Assembly (NCBI GenBank): GCA_018819105.1
Contig: JAHJQV010000023.1
Coordinates: 49,684-113,683 of the forward strand
From: Gammaproteobacteria bacterium
GTDB taxonomy: Bacteria > Pseudomonadota > Gammaproteobacteria > Xanthomonadales > Wenzhouxiangellaceae
Length of the DNA: 64,000 nucleotides
Direction: 5' to 3'
A model generated the notes under the pieces. The model had not been told where the DNA came from. It worked only from the letters and a program-made list of their open reading frames with translations, and made no database searches. Each line of letters starts with the position of its first letter. Position 1 is the first letter of the stretch. The position numbers were made by a program, and so were the translations under genes. Shown piece after piece: positions 18,101 to 29,242 of the stretch.

Positions 18101-18967
18101 CTACTGGTAAATGCTGCCGGTGTTGATCACCGGCTGGGTGGCGTGATCGGAACACAGCACCACCAGCAGGTTGGAGACCATCTGTGCCTGCCGCTCTTCA
18201 TCCAGGTCAACGATGCCTTTGGCCTTGAGGTCGGCCAGCGCCATGTCGACCATGCCGACGGCACCGTCAACGATTCTGCGCCTGGCCGCGACGATGGCAT
18301 TGGCCTGCTGCCGTTGCAGCATGACCTGGGCGATTTCCGGCGCGTAGGCGAGGTGACTGATGCGTGCCTCGATGACATCCACACCGGCGGTGTTGAGCCG
18401 TTCATCCAGCTGCTGCTTGAGGTATTCGGAGATTTCCAGCGGATGGCTGCGCAGCGATATCTGGCCGTCCTCGTGCTGATCGTAGGGGTACTGCGTGGCC
18501 AGCGAGCGTATGGCCGCCTCGGACTGGATGTGCACGAAGCTTTCGTAATCGTCGACATTGAACATGGCCTCGGCCGAATCGACTACCCGCCACACCACCA
18601 CAGCGGCAATTTCCACCGGGCTGCCGTCAAGTTCATTCACCTTGAGCTTGCCGGATTCAAAATTGCGCACACGCAGACTGACCTTGCGCTTGCTGTAGAA
18701 GGGGTTGTTGAAACGCAGTCCCTGCACCTTGTCGGTGCCGACATATTTGCCAAACAGGGTGAGCACTGCAGCCTGGTTGGGTTCCACCATGTAGAACCCG
18801 ATCAGACACAGGGCGAGGACGGAGAACAGCAGGCTGGCAGTGATGATGGCGGCGACATCGCCACGGTTGGCGGCATCAACGAACAGCCAGCCGCACAGCA
18901 GCATGGCCAGCAGCAGCAGGATCAGTGTGGCTATGCCCGGCAGTGATCGGATGATTTTTTCTTGCAT
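18101..18967 (-). CDS. SPFH/Band 7 (stomatin-prohibitin family) membrane protein
   Basis: 288 residues. Two N-terminal hydrophobic segments (about 12-32 and 38-60) are followed by [20 protein letters not shown] and a Band 7 domain to about residue 240 ([73 protein letters not shown]). SPFH proteins form membrane-associated rings that scaffold microdomains and often control proteases. A GGAAG ribosome site precedes the ATG. It is the first gene of an operon with the RHH protein. Confidence 0.92.
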   Translation of the reverse strand: MQEKIIRSLPGIATLILLLLAMLLCGWLFVDAANRGDVAAIITASLLFSVLALCLIGFYMVEPNQAAVLTLFGKYVGTDKVQGLRFNNPFYSKRKVSLRVRNFESGKLKVNELDGSPVEIAAVVVWRVVDSAEAMFNVDDYESFVHIQSEAAIRSLATQYPYDQHEDGQISLRSHPLEISEYLKQQLDERLNTAGVDVIEARISHLAYAPEIAQVMLQRQQANAIVAARRRIVDGAVGMVDMALADLKAKGIVDLDEERQAQMVSNLLVVLCSDHATQPVINTGSIYQ

Positions 18968-18995
18968 GATGACTTCCGACTTGAGTGATTTGAAT

Positions 18996-19027
18996 TGATA
19001 TCATAATGATATCATCGACGATGTCAA
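18996..19027 (-). promoter_or_regulatory. SPFH-RHH operon promoter with embedded double palindrome
   Basis: Reading the minus strand, TTGACA (19027-19022) and TATGAT (19005-19000) are separated by 16 bases, a near-consensus sigma70 promoter. The 19-base perfect palindrome TGATATCATAATGATATCA (18996-19014) overlaps the spacer and -10. It consists of two TGATATCA sites 11 bases apart, one helical turn, as expected for cooperative binding of RHH dimers. Confidence 0.75.
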
Positions 19028-19131
19028 GCTTTGCTTTCATGCAGGCGTTGTCATGGCCGCAGCAGATGCTTGCTGCAGACGGGTACAGGCTGTGTAAATG
19101 TTCTGCCGTGATGCAGCGACAATGAACTCAG

Positions 19132-20619
19132 TTAGTCACCATCGTCAGCGGGAGGCCGCAGCAGTTCTGGTACTTGACTGCGCTGCTGCTCGGCGCGCCG
19201 GCGCAGGATGTCCTGCAACTCAGGCCGCGCCTGGCCGCTGGGATCGGTGGCCAGCAGCGGAAATTTAAGCACCGGCACAGCATCGACCTTACTGCCGGGA
19301 AGCCGGTTGCCCTGCAAATCATAGGCGGTCCAGTGGCTGGCAGCGAGATAATGGTAGTGGTCACCAGCGATGACCCCGAAGTTGGGTGCATGATAATCTT
19401 CGTGGTTGGCATCGATCGGCTCGGCAGTGACGATGTTGCGACCGTTGTTGCCCAGCAGTATCTGCATCACCCTGGCCGGACGCATGCCGGGCTGGATGAT
19501 GATCAGGTGGTTGTTCCAGTAATCAATGCCTTCGATGCCGCCCAGATTGAGGGTTTCCGGCGCGCCCATCAGATAGGGGCGATTGTCTCGCAGGTCGATG
19601 AAAGCCAGGCCGCGATTCTGGTCGGCCAGGTAGAGCAACTGGTCCTGTTCATTCAGGGCGATGCCGTGGATATTGGGCAGGGCCGGGCCTACTGCCAGCA
19701 CGGTGAGCTGCTCGGCATCAGGTGGCAGCTCATAAATAGTCGGAGAACGCAAGTCTGCCAGGTACACCGTGCCATCGCTGGCCAGCGCTATATTGCCCAT
19801 GCCGTGTGGCGAGCCGTCTGGCTTGATGCGGTAACTGGCGAGCAAATCGCCGCTGTCCAGATCCAGCTTGAGCAGTGCATTTTTGCCAAAATCGCTGGAC
19901 TTGTAACCCACCTGCTGGGGCACGGCTGAGGTTGACGCCCACAGGTGGCGGCGACTGGCATCGACGGCAAGATCAAACACGGCGTGTGCGACATGGCGGT
20001 TGAAATCCGGCGCGTCGACGACAGGTACGCCGGATTGATCCAGTACCATGATGCCGGGCTCGCGCACGGTGCCGACAATGAAATGCTGGCTTTGCGAATC
20101 AAAGCTGATGGCCTCGGTAAGACGCGCCTCTGGCGGCAGCGTGAAGGCGCGATCGCTGATGCTGGCTCCTTCTGCGTTGCTGATCAGCAGGTCATTGATG
20201 TACTGGTAGGATTCGGTGCCGCGTATGTTTTCAGTCTGTGGCAACTGGTTGAAATCAAAGCCTATGCCCTGCTGCTGCATGCCCAGCATCAGGTTGTAGG
20301 CCTTGGTCTTTTCATCCTGCAGCGCATAGCCAGCGACCAGCTGCACCATGATCCGATGGTCATAGGGATAGAGTTTCTGGGCATGCTCAAGAATGCGCAC
20401 AAACTCAGCCGTATTGTCCTCGGTCAGCGCGGTGGCGGCCATGCCTTGCAGCAGGTCAAAGCGTTTCGGCAATGCCTGTGGGAAACGCGTTTTTGCAGCC
20501 TGTTCGACACTGGCCTGCCCAGCACCGGACTGGTCGCTTTGGTCGTTCTGTGCATGAGCCAGATTGCTGCTGCCCAGCAGCATGCCGATGACGATGAGTG
20601 AGTGTATCGCTGGTCGCAT
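19132..20619 (-). CDS. Exported beta-propeller (SMP-30/NHL-like) protein, function unknown
   Basis: 495 residues with a signal peptide of about 23 residues ending AHA. Residues 40-130 look like a short helical repeat region; residues 150-450 show propeller-like repeats, for example GTVREPGIMVLDQSG, DGTVYLADLRSPTIYEL, DQLLYLADQNRGLAFIDLRD and GIEGIDYWNNHLIIIQPG. The family often includes extracellular lactonase-like or scaffold proteins. No catalytic assignment can be made. It stands alone between the SPFH operon and the Nudix gene. Confidence 0.75.
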   Translation of the reverse strand: MRPAIHSLIVIGMLLGSSNLAHAQNDQSDQSGAGQASVEQAAKTRFPQALPKRFDLLQGMAATALTEDNTAEFVRILEHAQKLYPYDHRIMVQLVAGYALQDEKTKAYNLMLGMQQQGIGFDFNQLPQTENIRGTESYQYINDLLISNAEGASISDRAFTLPPEARLTEAISFDSQSQHFIVGTVREPGIMVLDQSGVPVVDAPDFNRHVAHAVFDLAVDASRRHLWASTSAVPQQVGYKSSDFGKNALLKLDLDSGDLLASYRIKPDGSPHGMGNIALASDGTVYLADLRSPTIYELPPDAEQLTVLAVGPALPNIHGIALNEQDQLLYLADQNRGLAFIDLRDNRPYLMGAPETLNLGGIEGIDYWNNHLIIIQPGMRPARVMQILLGNNGRNIVTAEPIDANHEDYHAPNFGVIAGDHYHYLAASHWTAYDLQGNRLPGSKVDAVPVLKFPLLATDPSGQARPELQDILRRRAEQQRSQVPELLRPPADDGD

Positions 20620-20756
20620 AAATTTGGTTCCTGGTACAGATGGTATTGGTAGATGTTCTCGTAAGTTCCCGCTGAGGGTAGCGTTTCAGGTGCAGCTATG
20701 ACTGGTCGGCTATTGACTTGTTCACATTGTATTGCTGATGGCGTATTCTTCAAGCC

Positions 20757-21284
20757 ATGGACAAACTACATTATCAAGGCCGCTGGATTAATCTGTGCGA
20801 GCGTGATGGCTGGGAGTATGCCAGCCGGCGCCATCGTGCTGATGTGGTCATCGTGGTGGCGTTGACCGAGCTGCAGGAGTTGCTTATGGTCGAGCAATAC
20901 CGCATTCCGGTGCAGGCCAGCACCATCGAGCTGCCGGCGGGTCTGGTCGGCGATGTGGCCGAACACAGCGACGAAAGTCTGCAACAGGCGGCCATGCGTG
21001 AGCTGGAGGAGGAAACCGGCTACCGGGCAAAGTCGCTGCAACGACTGCTTTCCGGCCCTACTTCAGCCGGCCTGACCGATGAGCAGGTGCACATGTTCCG
21101 CGCCCATGGCTGTCATCAGACCGGTGCCGGTGGTGGCGATGCCAGCGAGGACATCATCGTGCACAGGATCGCCCTGCGTGAGCTGCCACAGTGGCTGCAA
21201 GCACAGCAGCAGTCAGGGCGGCAGCTGGATCCGAAGATCTTTGCCGCGCTGTACTGGCTGGGCTGCACGCCGGCAATCAGTTGA
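20757..21284 (+). CDS. Nudix hydrolase, ADP-ribose pyrophosphatase-like
   Basis: 175 residues. The Nudix box spans about residues 63-92: GLVGDVAEHSDES then LQQAAMRELEEETGYRA, giving the REx2EExG core. ELPAGLV just before it fits the ADP-ribose/GDP-mannose pyrophosphatase branch (NudF/NudK). It probably hydrolyses nucleoside diphosphate sugars. Its last eight bases overlap the 3' end of the convergent MAPEG gene. Confidence 0.88.
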   Translation: MDKLHYQGRWINLCERDGWEYASRRHRADVVIVVALTELQELLMVEQYRIPVQASTIELPAGLVGDVAEHSDESLQQAAMRELEEETGYRAKSLQRLLSGPTSAGLTDEQVHMFRAHGCHQTGAGGGDASEDIIVHRIALRELPQWLQAQQQSGRQLDPKIFAALYWLGCTPAIS

Positions 21285-21690
21285 ATGCCAGCAACAGACC
21301 GGCGATCACGGTGTAATAGATGCCAGCAAGACTGGCAATGACGATGGCTCCCCAGGTCAGCGCGGTACCCCAGACCCGCCCGAAGCTGGGCCCGATCTTG
21401 CGCGGAAAGCCCATCGCATGCAGGATACGACCGGCCAGCAGCAGCGATCCGACCACATGCACCAGCATGCCCGGTGCCTGCATGTTTTCCAGTGCCAGCA
21501 TGAGGATCAGCGCCAGAGGCACGTATTCGGCAAAATTGCCCTGAGCGCGCACCGAACGTGACATGCCCTGGGTTTCGCCCATGCCGATGTCAACGCGCTC
21601 GCGGCGACGGAAGGTGACCACGATGTAGGACAGATAGATGAACAGAATGCCCAGCAGACTGGCGTAGAACAAAGTGATATGTGCTTGCAT
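21277..21690 (-). CDS. MAPEG family membrane protein
   Basis: 137-residue protein with four hydrophobic helices, beginning MQAHITLFYASLLG. The MAPEG pattern is visible in RAQGNFAEYVPLALILMLALE and GRILHAMGF. Family members include microsomal glutathione transferases and eicosanoid-synthesis proteins; bacterial members are mostly uncharacterised. The frame extends 47 codons further upstream but those codons do not fit the family, so the internal ATG is chosen. Confidence 0.88.
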   Translation of the reverse strand: MQAHITLFYASLLGILFIYLSYIVVTFRRRERVDIGMGETQGMSRSVRAQGNFAEYVPLALILMLALENMQAPGMLVHVVGSLLLAGRILHAMGFPRKIGPSFGRVWGTALTWGAIVIASLAGIYYTVIAGLLLAFN

Positions 21691-21787
21691 GATATACCGC
21701 TGCAGGTTGTCTGAATGAGTTTGCCTGTGCAGTATAGCGCTGATGCCAATCCGGCGAAAGCAAACGCCCCCTGCCCAGAGCCAGATC

Positions 21788-23260
21788 ATGACCAGAGATA
21801 CTGATGCCAACCTGCACCAGCTGTGCCTCAAGCTGCAACAGCTTGCAGAGCAGAGCAGCCGTTTGCAGGCAACAGCCGCACAGCGAGCCGACTGGAAGCA
21901 GCGAGCCGAACATCTGGTGACCGGTTATCTGGATGATCTCGAGACCAGGCCCGGGAACGTGCGGCCGCGCCAGCGCCGGCAGGTCGTGTCAGGCTTCAGT
22001 GAGCATGCGCAGGAGCCGACAGAGGTTTTCGGGCAGTTGCAGGATTGCCTCGCGGCAGATGGTCTGCGCCACGGCAGTGGCCGATTGTTCGGCTTCATCC
22101 CCGGCAGCGGCAATTACGCCGGCGCACTGGGCGATTATCTGGCTGCTGCCACCAACCGCTATACCGGCGCCCGCTTTGCTGCACCGCAGGCAGCAGCGCT
22201 CGAACAGCAACTGCTGCGCTGGCTGGCGCACGAACTCGGCTATCCGGATTCTGCCAGGGGCGATCTGACTTCGGGCGGCAGCATTGCCAACCTGACCGCC
22301 TTGCTGTGTGCCCGCGAGCAGCGCCAGCTGCAACCGGATCAGCTGCCAAAGCAGGTGATCTATCTCACCAGACAGGCGCATCATTGCATTGCCAAGGCGC
22401 TGCATGTGCTGGGGCTGAGTCACTGTGTGCTGCGCCACATTGATATGGATTCCGGCTGGCGCATGTCGGCGGCGATACTGCGGCAACAAATCCAACAGGA
22501 TCGCCGCCTGGGCTTACAGCCCTGGCTGTTGATCGCCAATGCCGGCAGCACCGACATTGGTGCTGTGGATCCCTTGTCTGATCTGGCCGAGATTGCGCAT
22601 CGTGAACAGCTCTGGCTGCATGTGGATGGTGCCTATGGTGCCTCGTTTGCCTTATGCCAGACAGGCCGTGCAATCCTCGCCGGCATCAAGCACAGTGACT
22701 CACTGATCGTCGATCCGCACAAGGGGCTGTTTACGCCATTCGGCAGCGGTGTGGTGCTGGTGCGTCGGGGCGCAGAACTGGCGGCAGCACTGAGTGCCAG
22801 CAGTGATTACATGTCTGATGCCAGCCTGCTGGCAGAAGGTGTCGAATTGGATGCGCACCAGTTGTCGCTGGAGCTGAGTCGACATTTTCGCGGCTTGCGG
22901 CTGTGGTTGCCGCTGCAACTGCATGGTCTGGCAGCGTTTCGCGCTGCGCTGGAAGAAAAGCTGTTGCTGGCCCGATATGCCTGGGAGAAGCTGCAGCAGA
23001 TGCCTGGATTTGCCACCGTTGGCAAACCTGATTTGTCCATAGTCGGTCTGTTTGCCGACATCGGCACCGATCAACACGATGATTTCAATCGCCGTTTGCT
23101 GGACGCAGTACAAGACGAAGGCGAGGTGTTTTTAACCTCTACCCGGCTGCATGGCCGACTGGTGATCCGGCTTGCGGTGATGGCCCAGAACAGTCATCGC
23201 GAACACGTTGACCTGGCGCTGGAACGATTGGCCTGGCACCGGCAGCGCCTGCTGCGCTGA
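21788..23260 (+). CDS. PLP-dependent group II amino-acid decarboxylase family enzyme
   Basis: 490 residues with a fold-type I PLP domain. The cofactor lysine is in IVDPHKGLFTPFGSG; DLTSGGSIANLTALLCAR binds the phosphate; HVDGAYGASFAL holds the pyridine-binding aspartate. This is the aromatic-L-amino-acid/glutamate/diaminobutyrate decarboxylase family, and the substrate cannot be told from sequence alone. ATG 21788 is preferred; an ATG 15 codons upstream is possible. The gene stands alone and diverges from the MAPEG gene. Confidence 0.85.
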   Translation: MTRDTDANLHQLCLKLQQLAEQSSRLQATAAQRADWKQRAEHLVTGYLDDLETRPGNVRPRQRRQVVSGFSEHAQEPTEVFGQLQDCLAADGLRHGSGRLFGFIPGSGNYAGALGDYLAAATNRYTGARFAAPQAAALEQQLLRWLAHELGYPDSARGDLTSGGSIANLTALLCAREQRQLQPDQLPKQVIYLTRQAHHCIAKALHVLGLSHCVLRHIDMDSGWRMSAAILRQQIQQDRRLGLQPWLLIANAGSTDIGAVDPLSDLAEIAHREQLWLHVDGAYGASFALCQTGRAILAGIKHSDSLIVDPHKGLFTPFGSGVVLVRRGAELAAALSASSDYMSDASLLAEGVELDAHQLSLELSRHFRGLRLWLPLQLHGLAAFRAALEEKLLLARYAWEKLQQMPGFATVGKPDLSIVGLFADIGTDQHDDFNRRLLDAVQDEGEVFLTSTRLHGRLVIRLAVMAQNSHREHVDLALERLAWHRQRLLR

Positions 23261-23317
23261 TGGCTCAGTCCTGCTGACAGGCCGTCCTTGCAGATAGGCA
23301 ATTTGCAGATCGGCAAT

Positions 23318-23596
23318 TTACTCATCAGCCTTTGGTGGCTGATAGCCCTCAGGTTTTTCCGCGCCGCCATGAAAAAAGAACTTTTCCATTTCGCGCTCCA
23401 GGAACAATCGGTGTTCCGGCTCCAGTGGTGACAGTCGATTCTCGTTGATGAGCATGGTCTGATGCGCCAGCCACTCCTGCCAGGCGGGTTTGGATACCTG
23501 CTGGAAAATGCGTTGTCCCAACTCACCAGGCCATGGTGGTCGCGGCAGCGGCTCGGCGTCACGTTGCAGGTAAATGCAGAAGATGGTTGCAGACAT
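23318..23596 (-). CDS. yggX: YggX, probable Fe(II)-trafficking / oxidative damage protection protein
   Basis: 92 residues with the family pattern [37 protein letters not shown] and [15 protein letters not shown]. The protein protects iron-sulfur enzymes from oxidative damage. It follows mutY by five bases, the standard gammaproteobacterial mutY-yggX pair; MutY itself carries a [4Fe-4S] cluster. Confidence 0.96.
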   Translation of the reverse strand: MSATIFCIYLQRDAEPLPRPPWPGELGQRIFQQVSKPAWQEWLAHQTMLINENRLSPLEPEHRLFLEREMEKFFFHGGAEKPEGYQPPKADE

Positions 23597-23601
23597 GATG
23601 A

Positions 23602-24618
23602 TCAGTCAGGTTCCGGCAGTTGTGCAATGATGTCGCGAATCGGTTTGGGCAGTCCCAGTTGCAGCGATTCACGCAGTTTGTACCATTGTAGCGGAGTGTC
23701 CGCCACCATGCATTCTGCGGTCTCGGGCATCAGCCAGGGCGTGATGTGCAGCTGCAGATGGGTCAGCTCATGCCGTATCACCTGCATGGCCTGTGCCGAG
23801 CGCGGGTCAGCGGTACCTTCCGGCAGTGACCACATGCTCGCCCAGATGCCTATAGCGGGTCTTTTCTGCAGCAGGATCTGATCGCCGCGCCGATACACCA
23901 GCAATTGCAGCTGCCGCTGGGTTTTCGCTCTGCGCTGTCTGCGACCGGGCAACTCGTCCTGTTGCGACAGCTGTAAGGCATGGCAATCCCCGGCCACAGG
24001 ACAATCTCCGCAGCGGGGCTGGCGCCGCCGGCACAGGGTCGCGCCCAGATCCATGCAGGCCTGGGCGTAATCTGCACCGCGATGCTGCGGCAGACGCAGC
24101 TCGGCCGCCAGCCACAACTTGCGCTCGACGCTGCGTTCGCCGGGCCAGCCGGCAATGCCGGCATGGCGCGCCAGCACGCGCTTGAGATTGCCGTCCAGTA
24201 TGGGCAGTGGCAGATCAAGGCTTTGACTGATGATGGCATTGGCGGTAGAGCGACCGATACCGGGCAAGGCCAGCAACGCTTCCGCAGTGGTGGGCAATGC
24301 ACCCTTATGCAGTTGCATGCACAATTGTGCAGCACGATGCATATGGACGGCACGCCGGTAATAGCCCAGCCCGGACCAGGCCGACATGATGTCGTCGATA
24401 CCAGCGCACGCCAGTGTCTGCAGATCGGGAAATCGTTGCAGAAAGGGCCGGTAGTAATGGATCACGGTGCTGACCTGGGTCTGTTGCAGCATGATCTCTG
24501 CCACCCACACCCGGTAGGCCGTGCGCGGATGCTGCCAGGGCAGGTCGTGGCGGCCATGCTCATCCCACCACGCCAGCAAACGTGCGGCAAAGTCGTCAGC
24601 CAAGCGGCAGGATGGCAT
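23602..24618 (-). CDS. mutY: MutY, A/G-specific adenine glycosylase
   Basis: Removes adenine mispaired with 8-oxoguanine. The catalytic glutamate lies in EIMLQQTQV, a helix-hairpin-helix in [12 protein letters not shown], and the catalytic aspartate in [11 protein letters not shown]. The [4Fe-4S] cysteines have C-x6-C-x2-C-x5-C spacing ([17 protein letters not shown]). The C-terminal Nudix-like 8-oxoG recognition domain follows. ATG 24618 gives a start overlapping the ftsY end by 23 bases; a TTG five codons in is another option. The longer upstream frame lies inside ftsY. Confidence 0.95.
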   Translation of the reverse strand: MPSCRLADDFAARLLAWWDEHGRHDLPWQHPRTAYRVWVAEIMLQQTQVSTVIHYYRPFLQRFPDLQTLACAGIDDIMSAWSGLGYYRRAVHMHRAAQLCMQLHKGALPTTAEALLALPGIGRSTANAIISQSLDLPLPILDGNLKRVLARHAGIAGWPGERSVERKLWLAAELRLPQHRGADYAQACMDLGATLCRRRQPRCGDCPVAGDCHALQLSQQDELPGRRQRRAKTQRQLQLLVYRRGDQILLQKRPAIGIWASMWSLPEGTADPRSAQAMQVIRHELTHLQLHITPWLMPETAECMVADTPLQWYKLRESLQLGLPKPIRDIIAQLPEPD

Positions 24619-25549
24619 CGATGAAACTGGTGGCATCGAACACGCGCAGGTCCTCGGCCTTTTCACCCACGCCGACAAACCGGATCGGGGTCTTCAACTG
24701 ATTGGCGATGGCAAACAGGACACCGCCGCGAGCGGTGCCATCGAGTTTGGTGATGGTGATGCCGGTGAGCTGCACAGCATCGTTGAACTGCTGGGCCTGA
24801 TTCAGGGCGTTCTGCCCGGTGGACGCGTCCACCACCAGCATCACCTCATGCGGTGCGCTGTCGTCCTGGCGCTGGATCACCCGGCGCACTTTCTGCAATT
24901 CCGCCATCAGGTTGTCCTGAGTGTGCAGGCGGCCGGCGGTGTCGGCGATCAGCACATCAATGTTCCGGGCCTTGGCCGATTGCATGGCATCAAAAATCAC
25001 TGCCGCCGGATCGGCGCCGGTCTGCTGGGCGATGACCGGCACCTGATTGCGTTCGCCCCAGGCCTGCAGCTGTTCTACAGCAGCGGCGCGGAAGGTGTCG
25101 CCGGCTGCGAGCATGACCTGCAGGCCTTCATCCTTGAGTCGCCGCGCCAGTTTGCCGATGGTGGTGGTTTTGCCGGCACCATTGACGCCGACCACGAGGA
25201 TCACGAACGGCTTGTGCCCAGCAAGCTCCAGGTACTGTTCACAGGGTTCAATGATGTCGAACAGCTCGGCCTGGATCGCCGGCAGGACTTCATCAGCGCG
25301 CGTGATCAGCTTGCTGGCGATCGCCTGCTGCAATGCCTGCATGATGCGCTCACTGGTGGCGATGCCCAGATCGGCACCGAGCAACACCGTTTCCAGATCC
25401 TCCAGCAGTTCATCATCAATGCGCTCGGCTGCGTGCAGCAACTGTTTCAGTTGCCGACCCAGATTGTCCTGGCTGGCGCTCAGCCGTTGCGCCAGCCCAT
25501 CAGCAGAACTGGTGTCGGCAGCGCTTTTGCGACGTAGAAATTTGAACAT
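24596..25549 (-). CDS. ftsY: FtsY, signal recognition particle receptor
   Basis: SRP-type GTPase that delivers ribosome-nascent chain complexes to the Sec translocon. 317 residues; the acidic A domain of E. coli FtsY is essentially absent. The NG domain is complete: G1 GVNGAGKTTTIGKLA, the insertion box DTFRAAAVEQL, G3 DTAGRLHT and G4 TKLDGTARGG. The gene diverges from rsmD across 61 bases. Confidence 0.97.
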   Translation of the reverse strand: MFKFLRRKSAADTSSADGLAQRLSASQDNLGRQLKQLLHAAERIDDELLEDLETVLLGADLGIATSERIMQALQQAIASKLITRADEVLPAIQAELFDIIEPCEQYLELAGHKPFVILVVGVNGAGKTTTIGKLARRLKDEGLQVMLAAGDTFRAAAVEQLQAWGERNQVPVIAQQTGADPAAVIFDAMQSAKARNIDVLIADTAGRLHTQDNLMAELQKVRRVIQRQDDSAPHEVMLVVDASTGQNALNQAQQFNDAVQLTGITITKLDGTARGGVLFAIANQLKTPIRFVGVGEKAEDLRVFDATSFIDAILPLG

Positions 25550-25610
25550 GACGTGATCCTGAGAATATCCCGCTACTATATGCGAGCAATCCTGTCAGAT
25601 CAAAGTCAGC

Positions 25611-26902
<1,292 letters not shown>

Positions 26903-26950
26903 CCTTGCTAACCTGCCCAGCCCATGCTGCTGAGCCGCTGACACTGAACC

Positions 26951-27125
26951 CGGATTATTCATGACCCAAGCTTCTGCGACGGCCCCAAGCCCAGCATCCG
27001 CGGCGTTTCGTTCGGTCGCGCATCCTCACCGTACAGGCGAGCACGTTTCCGGTGCGCTCGGTCGCGAAACGCCACGGCTACAAGGCCTGGAACCCTCTCG
27101 CGACGGTCGGGTCATGAATAATCCG
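26951..27125. mobile_element. Small nested inverted-repeat element (MITE-like)
   Basis: A 175-base segment bounded by a perfect 17-base inverted repeat, CGGATTATTCATGACCC (26951-26967) and its complement (27109-27125). Inside is a second inverted repeat, GGCGTTTCG (27002-27010) and CGAAACGCC (27065-27073), extended by a further CCG/CGG. It has no coding capacity. A degraded copy of one end occurs at 47344-47380. The parent transposon family is not identified. Confidence 0.7.
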
Positions 27126-27150
27126 TGTTAAACCACCAGGAGTCCTGCTG

Positions 27151-28875
27151 ATGCGCTATCCGCACTTGCCAAAGCTTGTCCGACACGCCTGCCACCTGCG
27201 CTTTGCCGCTGCCTTGCTGCTGCTGATTAGCTGGCACACCAGCGCGCTGGCGCAAGCACCAGCAGGGCAAAAACCCGACCAGGCAGCCATTGCCTCAGCG
27301 CATTATCTGGCCACCGAAGTCGGCCACGAGATACTTGCTGCTGGCGGCAATGCGTTTGATGCGGCGGTGGCGGTCAGTGCCGCGCTGGCGGTGGTGGAGC
27401 CGGCTTCTTCCGGGGTCGGCGGCGGCGGGTTCTGGCTGTTGCACCGTGCCAGTGATGACATGCAGGTGTTTGTCGATGGCCGGGAAACGGCACCGGCGGC
27501 GGCCACAGCCGACATGTATCTGGATGCCCAAGGTGAAGTCAACCGCGACCTGGCCGTGAACGGGCCGCTGGCGGCCGGCATTCCCGGTCACATCGCCGGC
27601 ATTGCCCACATCGCCGAAAACTATGGTGCCCTGCCGCTGGCGCGCAGCCTGCAACCGGCCATCCGTCTGGCCACCCAGGGCTTTCCGGTGGACGAGAAAT
27701 ACCACACCATGATGCGCTACCGGGCCGATGTAATCAGACGCTGGCCGGCAGCCACGGCTGCCCTGCTGGTCGATGGCGAGGTGCCCGAGATCGGCACGTT
27801 GATCAGGCTGCCGGATCTGGCCGCAACCCTGCAGCGGGTGGCTGCAGATGGTCCGACGGCATTCTACAGCGGCGATTTTGCGCGGCAGCTGGTGCAGGGC
27901 GTGCGTGCTGCCGGAGGCATCTGGACACTCGCTGATCTGGCCGCCTACCGCATCAAGGAGCGGGCACCGATCAGTCTGCAATACCAGGGCTATCGCATCG
28001 TCACCGCGCCACCGCCATCGTCCGGTGGCGTGGCACTGGCCGAAATCCTCAATATCATCGAGCCGTACAACATTGCCGACATGGAGCGCAGCCGTCAGGT
28101 GCACCTGCTGGTCGAGGCCATGCGCCGCGCCTATCGCGACCGCGGCATCTATCTGGGCGATCCGGACTTTGTCGACATGCCGATACGGCAGTTGACCAGC
28201 CGTGACTATGCTGCCGGCTTGCGCGCATCAATCCGGCTTGATCGTGCCACCGACAGCGAGGCCCTGGCCGGTTTTGCCGATTCCCCCAAAGGCATGGACA
28301 CCACGCATTTTTCCGTGCTGGATGCAGCCGGCAACATGGTGGCGGCGACGCTGACCGTGAATCTGCCCTATGGCTCCGCCTTCATGGCACCGGGCACCGG
28401 ATTTCTGCTCAACAACGAAATGGACGACTTCTCGGCCAAGCCGGGGGCACCGAATGCCTTCGGCCTGCTTGGCTACACCGCCAACGCGATCGAACCGGGC
28501 AAGCGCATGCTGTCAAGCATGACGCCGAGTTTCGTGTTCCGCAGCGATCGCCAGGCAGCCCTGGGCACACCCGGCGGCAGCCGTATCATTACCATGGTGC
28601 TGCTGGGCATACTCGACATGATCGCCGGCAATGAACCGGAAAGCTGGGTCTCGCTGCCGCGCTTTCACCATCAGTACCAGCCGGATGTCATCAGCATCGA
28701 ACCCGATGCCTTCAGCCCGGAACTGATCGAACAGCTGGAGGCGATGGGGCACAGCGTGGAAGCCCGTGACAGCACCTGGGGCAACATGCACGGTGTGCTG
28801 TGGAAGCATGACGGCAATGCGGTCAGTGCAGGCAGTGATCCGCGCTGGCCGTCCGGACGTGCTGTGGTGCGCTGA
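27151..28875 (+). CDS. ggt: Gamma-glutamyltransferase (glutathione hydrolase), periplasmic
   Basis: 574 residues with a signal peptide ending near SALAQA. The proenzyme cleaves itself before T384 in DTTHFSVLD to give large and small subunits; T384 is the nucleophile. SSGVGGGGFWLL, GRETAP and the small-subunit LNNEMDDFS and PGGSRIITMVLLG motifs support a genuine GGT. It hydrolyses glutathione gamma-glutamyl bonds in the periplasm, which could feed cysteine uptake. A second, divergent paralogue is at 60284. Confidence 0.94.
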   Translation: MRYPHLPKLVRHACHLRFAAALLLLISWHTSALAQAPAGQKPDQAAIASAHYLATEVGHEILAAGGNAFDAAVAVSAALAVVEPASSGVGGGGFWLLHRASDDMQVFVDGRETAPAAATADMYLDAQGEVNRDLAVNGPLAAGIPGHIAGIAHIAENYGALPLARSLQPAIRLATQGFPVDEKYHTMMRYRADVIRRWPAATAALLVDGEVPEIGTLIRLPDLAATLQRVAADGPTAFYSGDFARQLVQGVRAAGGIWTLADLAAYRIKERAPISLQYQGYRIVTAPPPSSGGVALAEILNIIEPYNIADMERSRQVHLLVEAMRRAYRDRGIYLGDPDFVDMPIRQLTSRDYAAGLRASIRLDRATDSEALAGFADSPKGMDTTHFSVLDAAGNMVAATLTVNLPYGSAFMAPGTGFLLNNEMDDFSAKPGAPNAFGLLGYTANAIEPGKRMLSSMTPSFVFRSDRQAALGTPGGSRIITMVLLGILDMIAGNEPESWVSLPRFHHQYQPDVISIEPDAFSPELIEQLEAMGHSVEARDSTWGNMHGVLWKHDGNAVSAGSDPRWPSGRAVVR

Positions 28876-29242
28876 TCGGCAACTTATTGAATAAGCGTAT
28901 ATATATGCAATGTGAACGAGGCAAGTGACCGCTACAGTGTGTTGATAAAATGGCGCGCGAGGTGGTTATCAAACATCGGTGACCACAGTAGCGGGTGGTT
29001 TCATGGGGTTTATTCTTATCAATCGAAGCTCCTTGATTCGGCCAGATTCACCGTTCTTTGTTCATGAGCTAGGCAGCTTCGACACGAAATCACGTTAGAT
29101 CGACGCAAGCTGCTTGGTCTGTCTTCGAGTGGAAGATTTGACAGATTGATGGATTAATGATAAATCTGATTACGAATAAGAGCTCACAATGAACTCTTCA
29201 TTATGATTCTGACCATTGTCATCAAATCTAGAGGGTAAGCAA
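28876..29242. other. AT-rich intergenic region before the DUF898 gene
   Basis: 367 bases without a credible gene. A perfect -35 TTGACA lies at 29138-29143 with a weak -10 (TAAATC, 29161-29166) 17 bases on, a possible promoter for the DUF898-M48 pair. The change to AT-rich sequence begins here. Confidence 0.45.
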
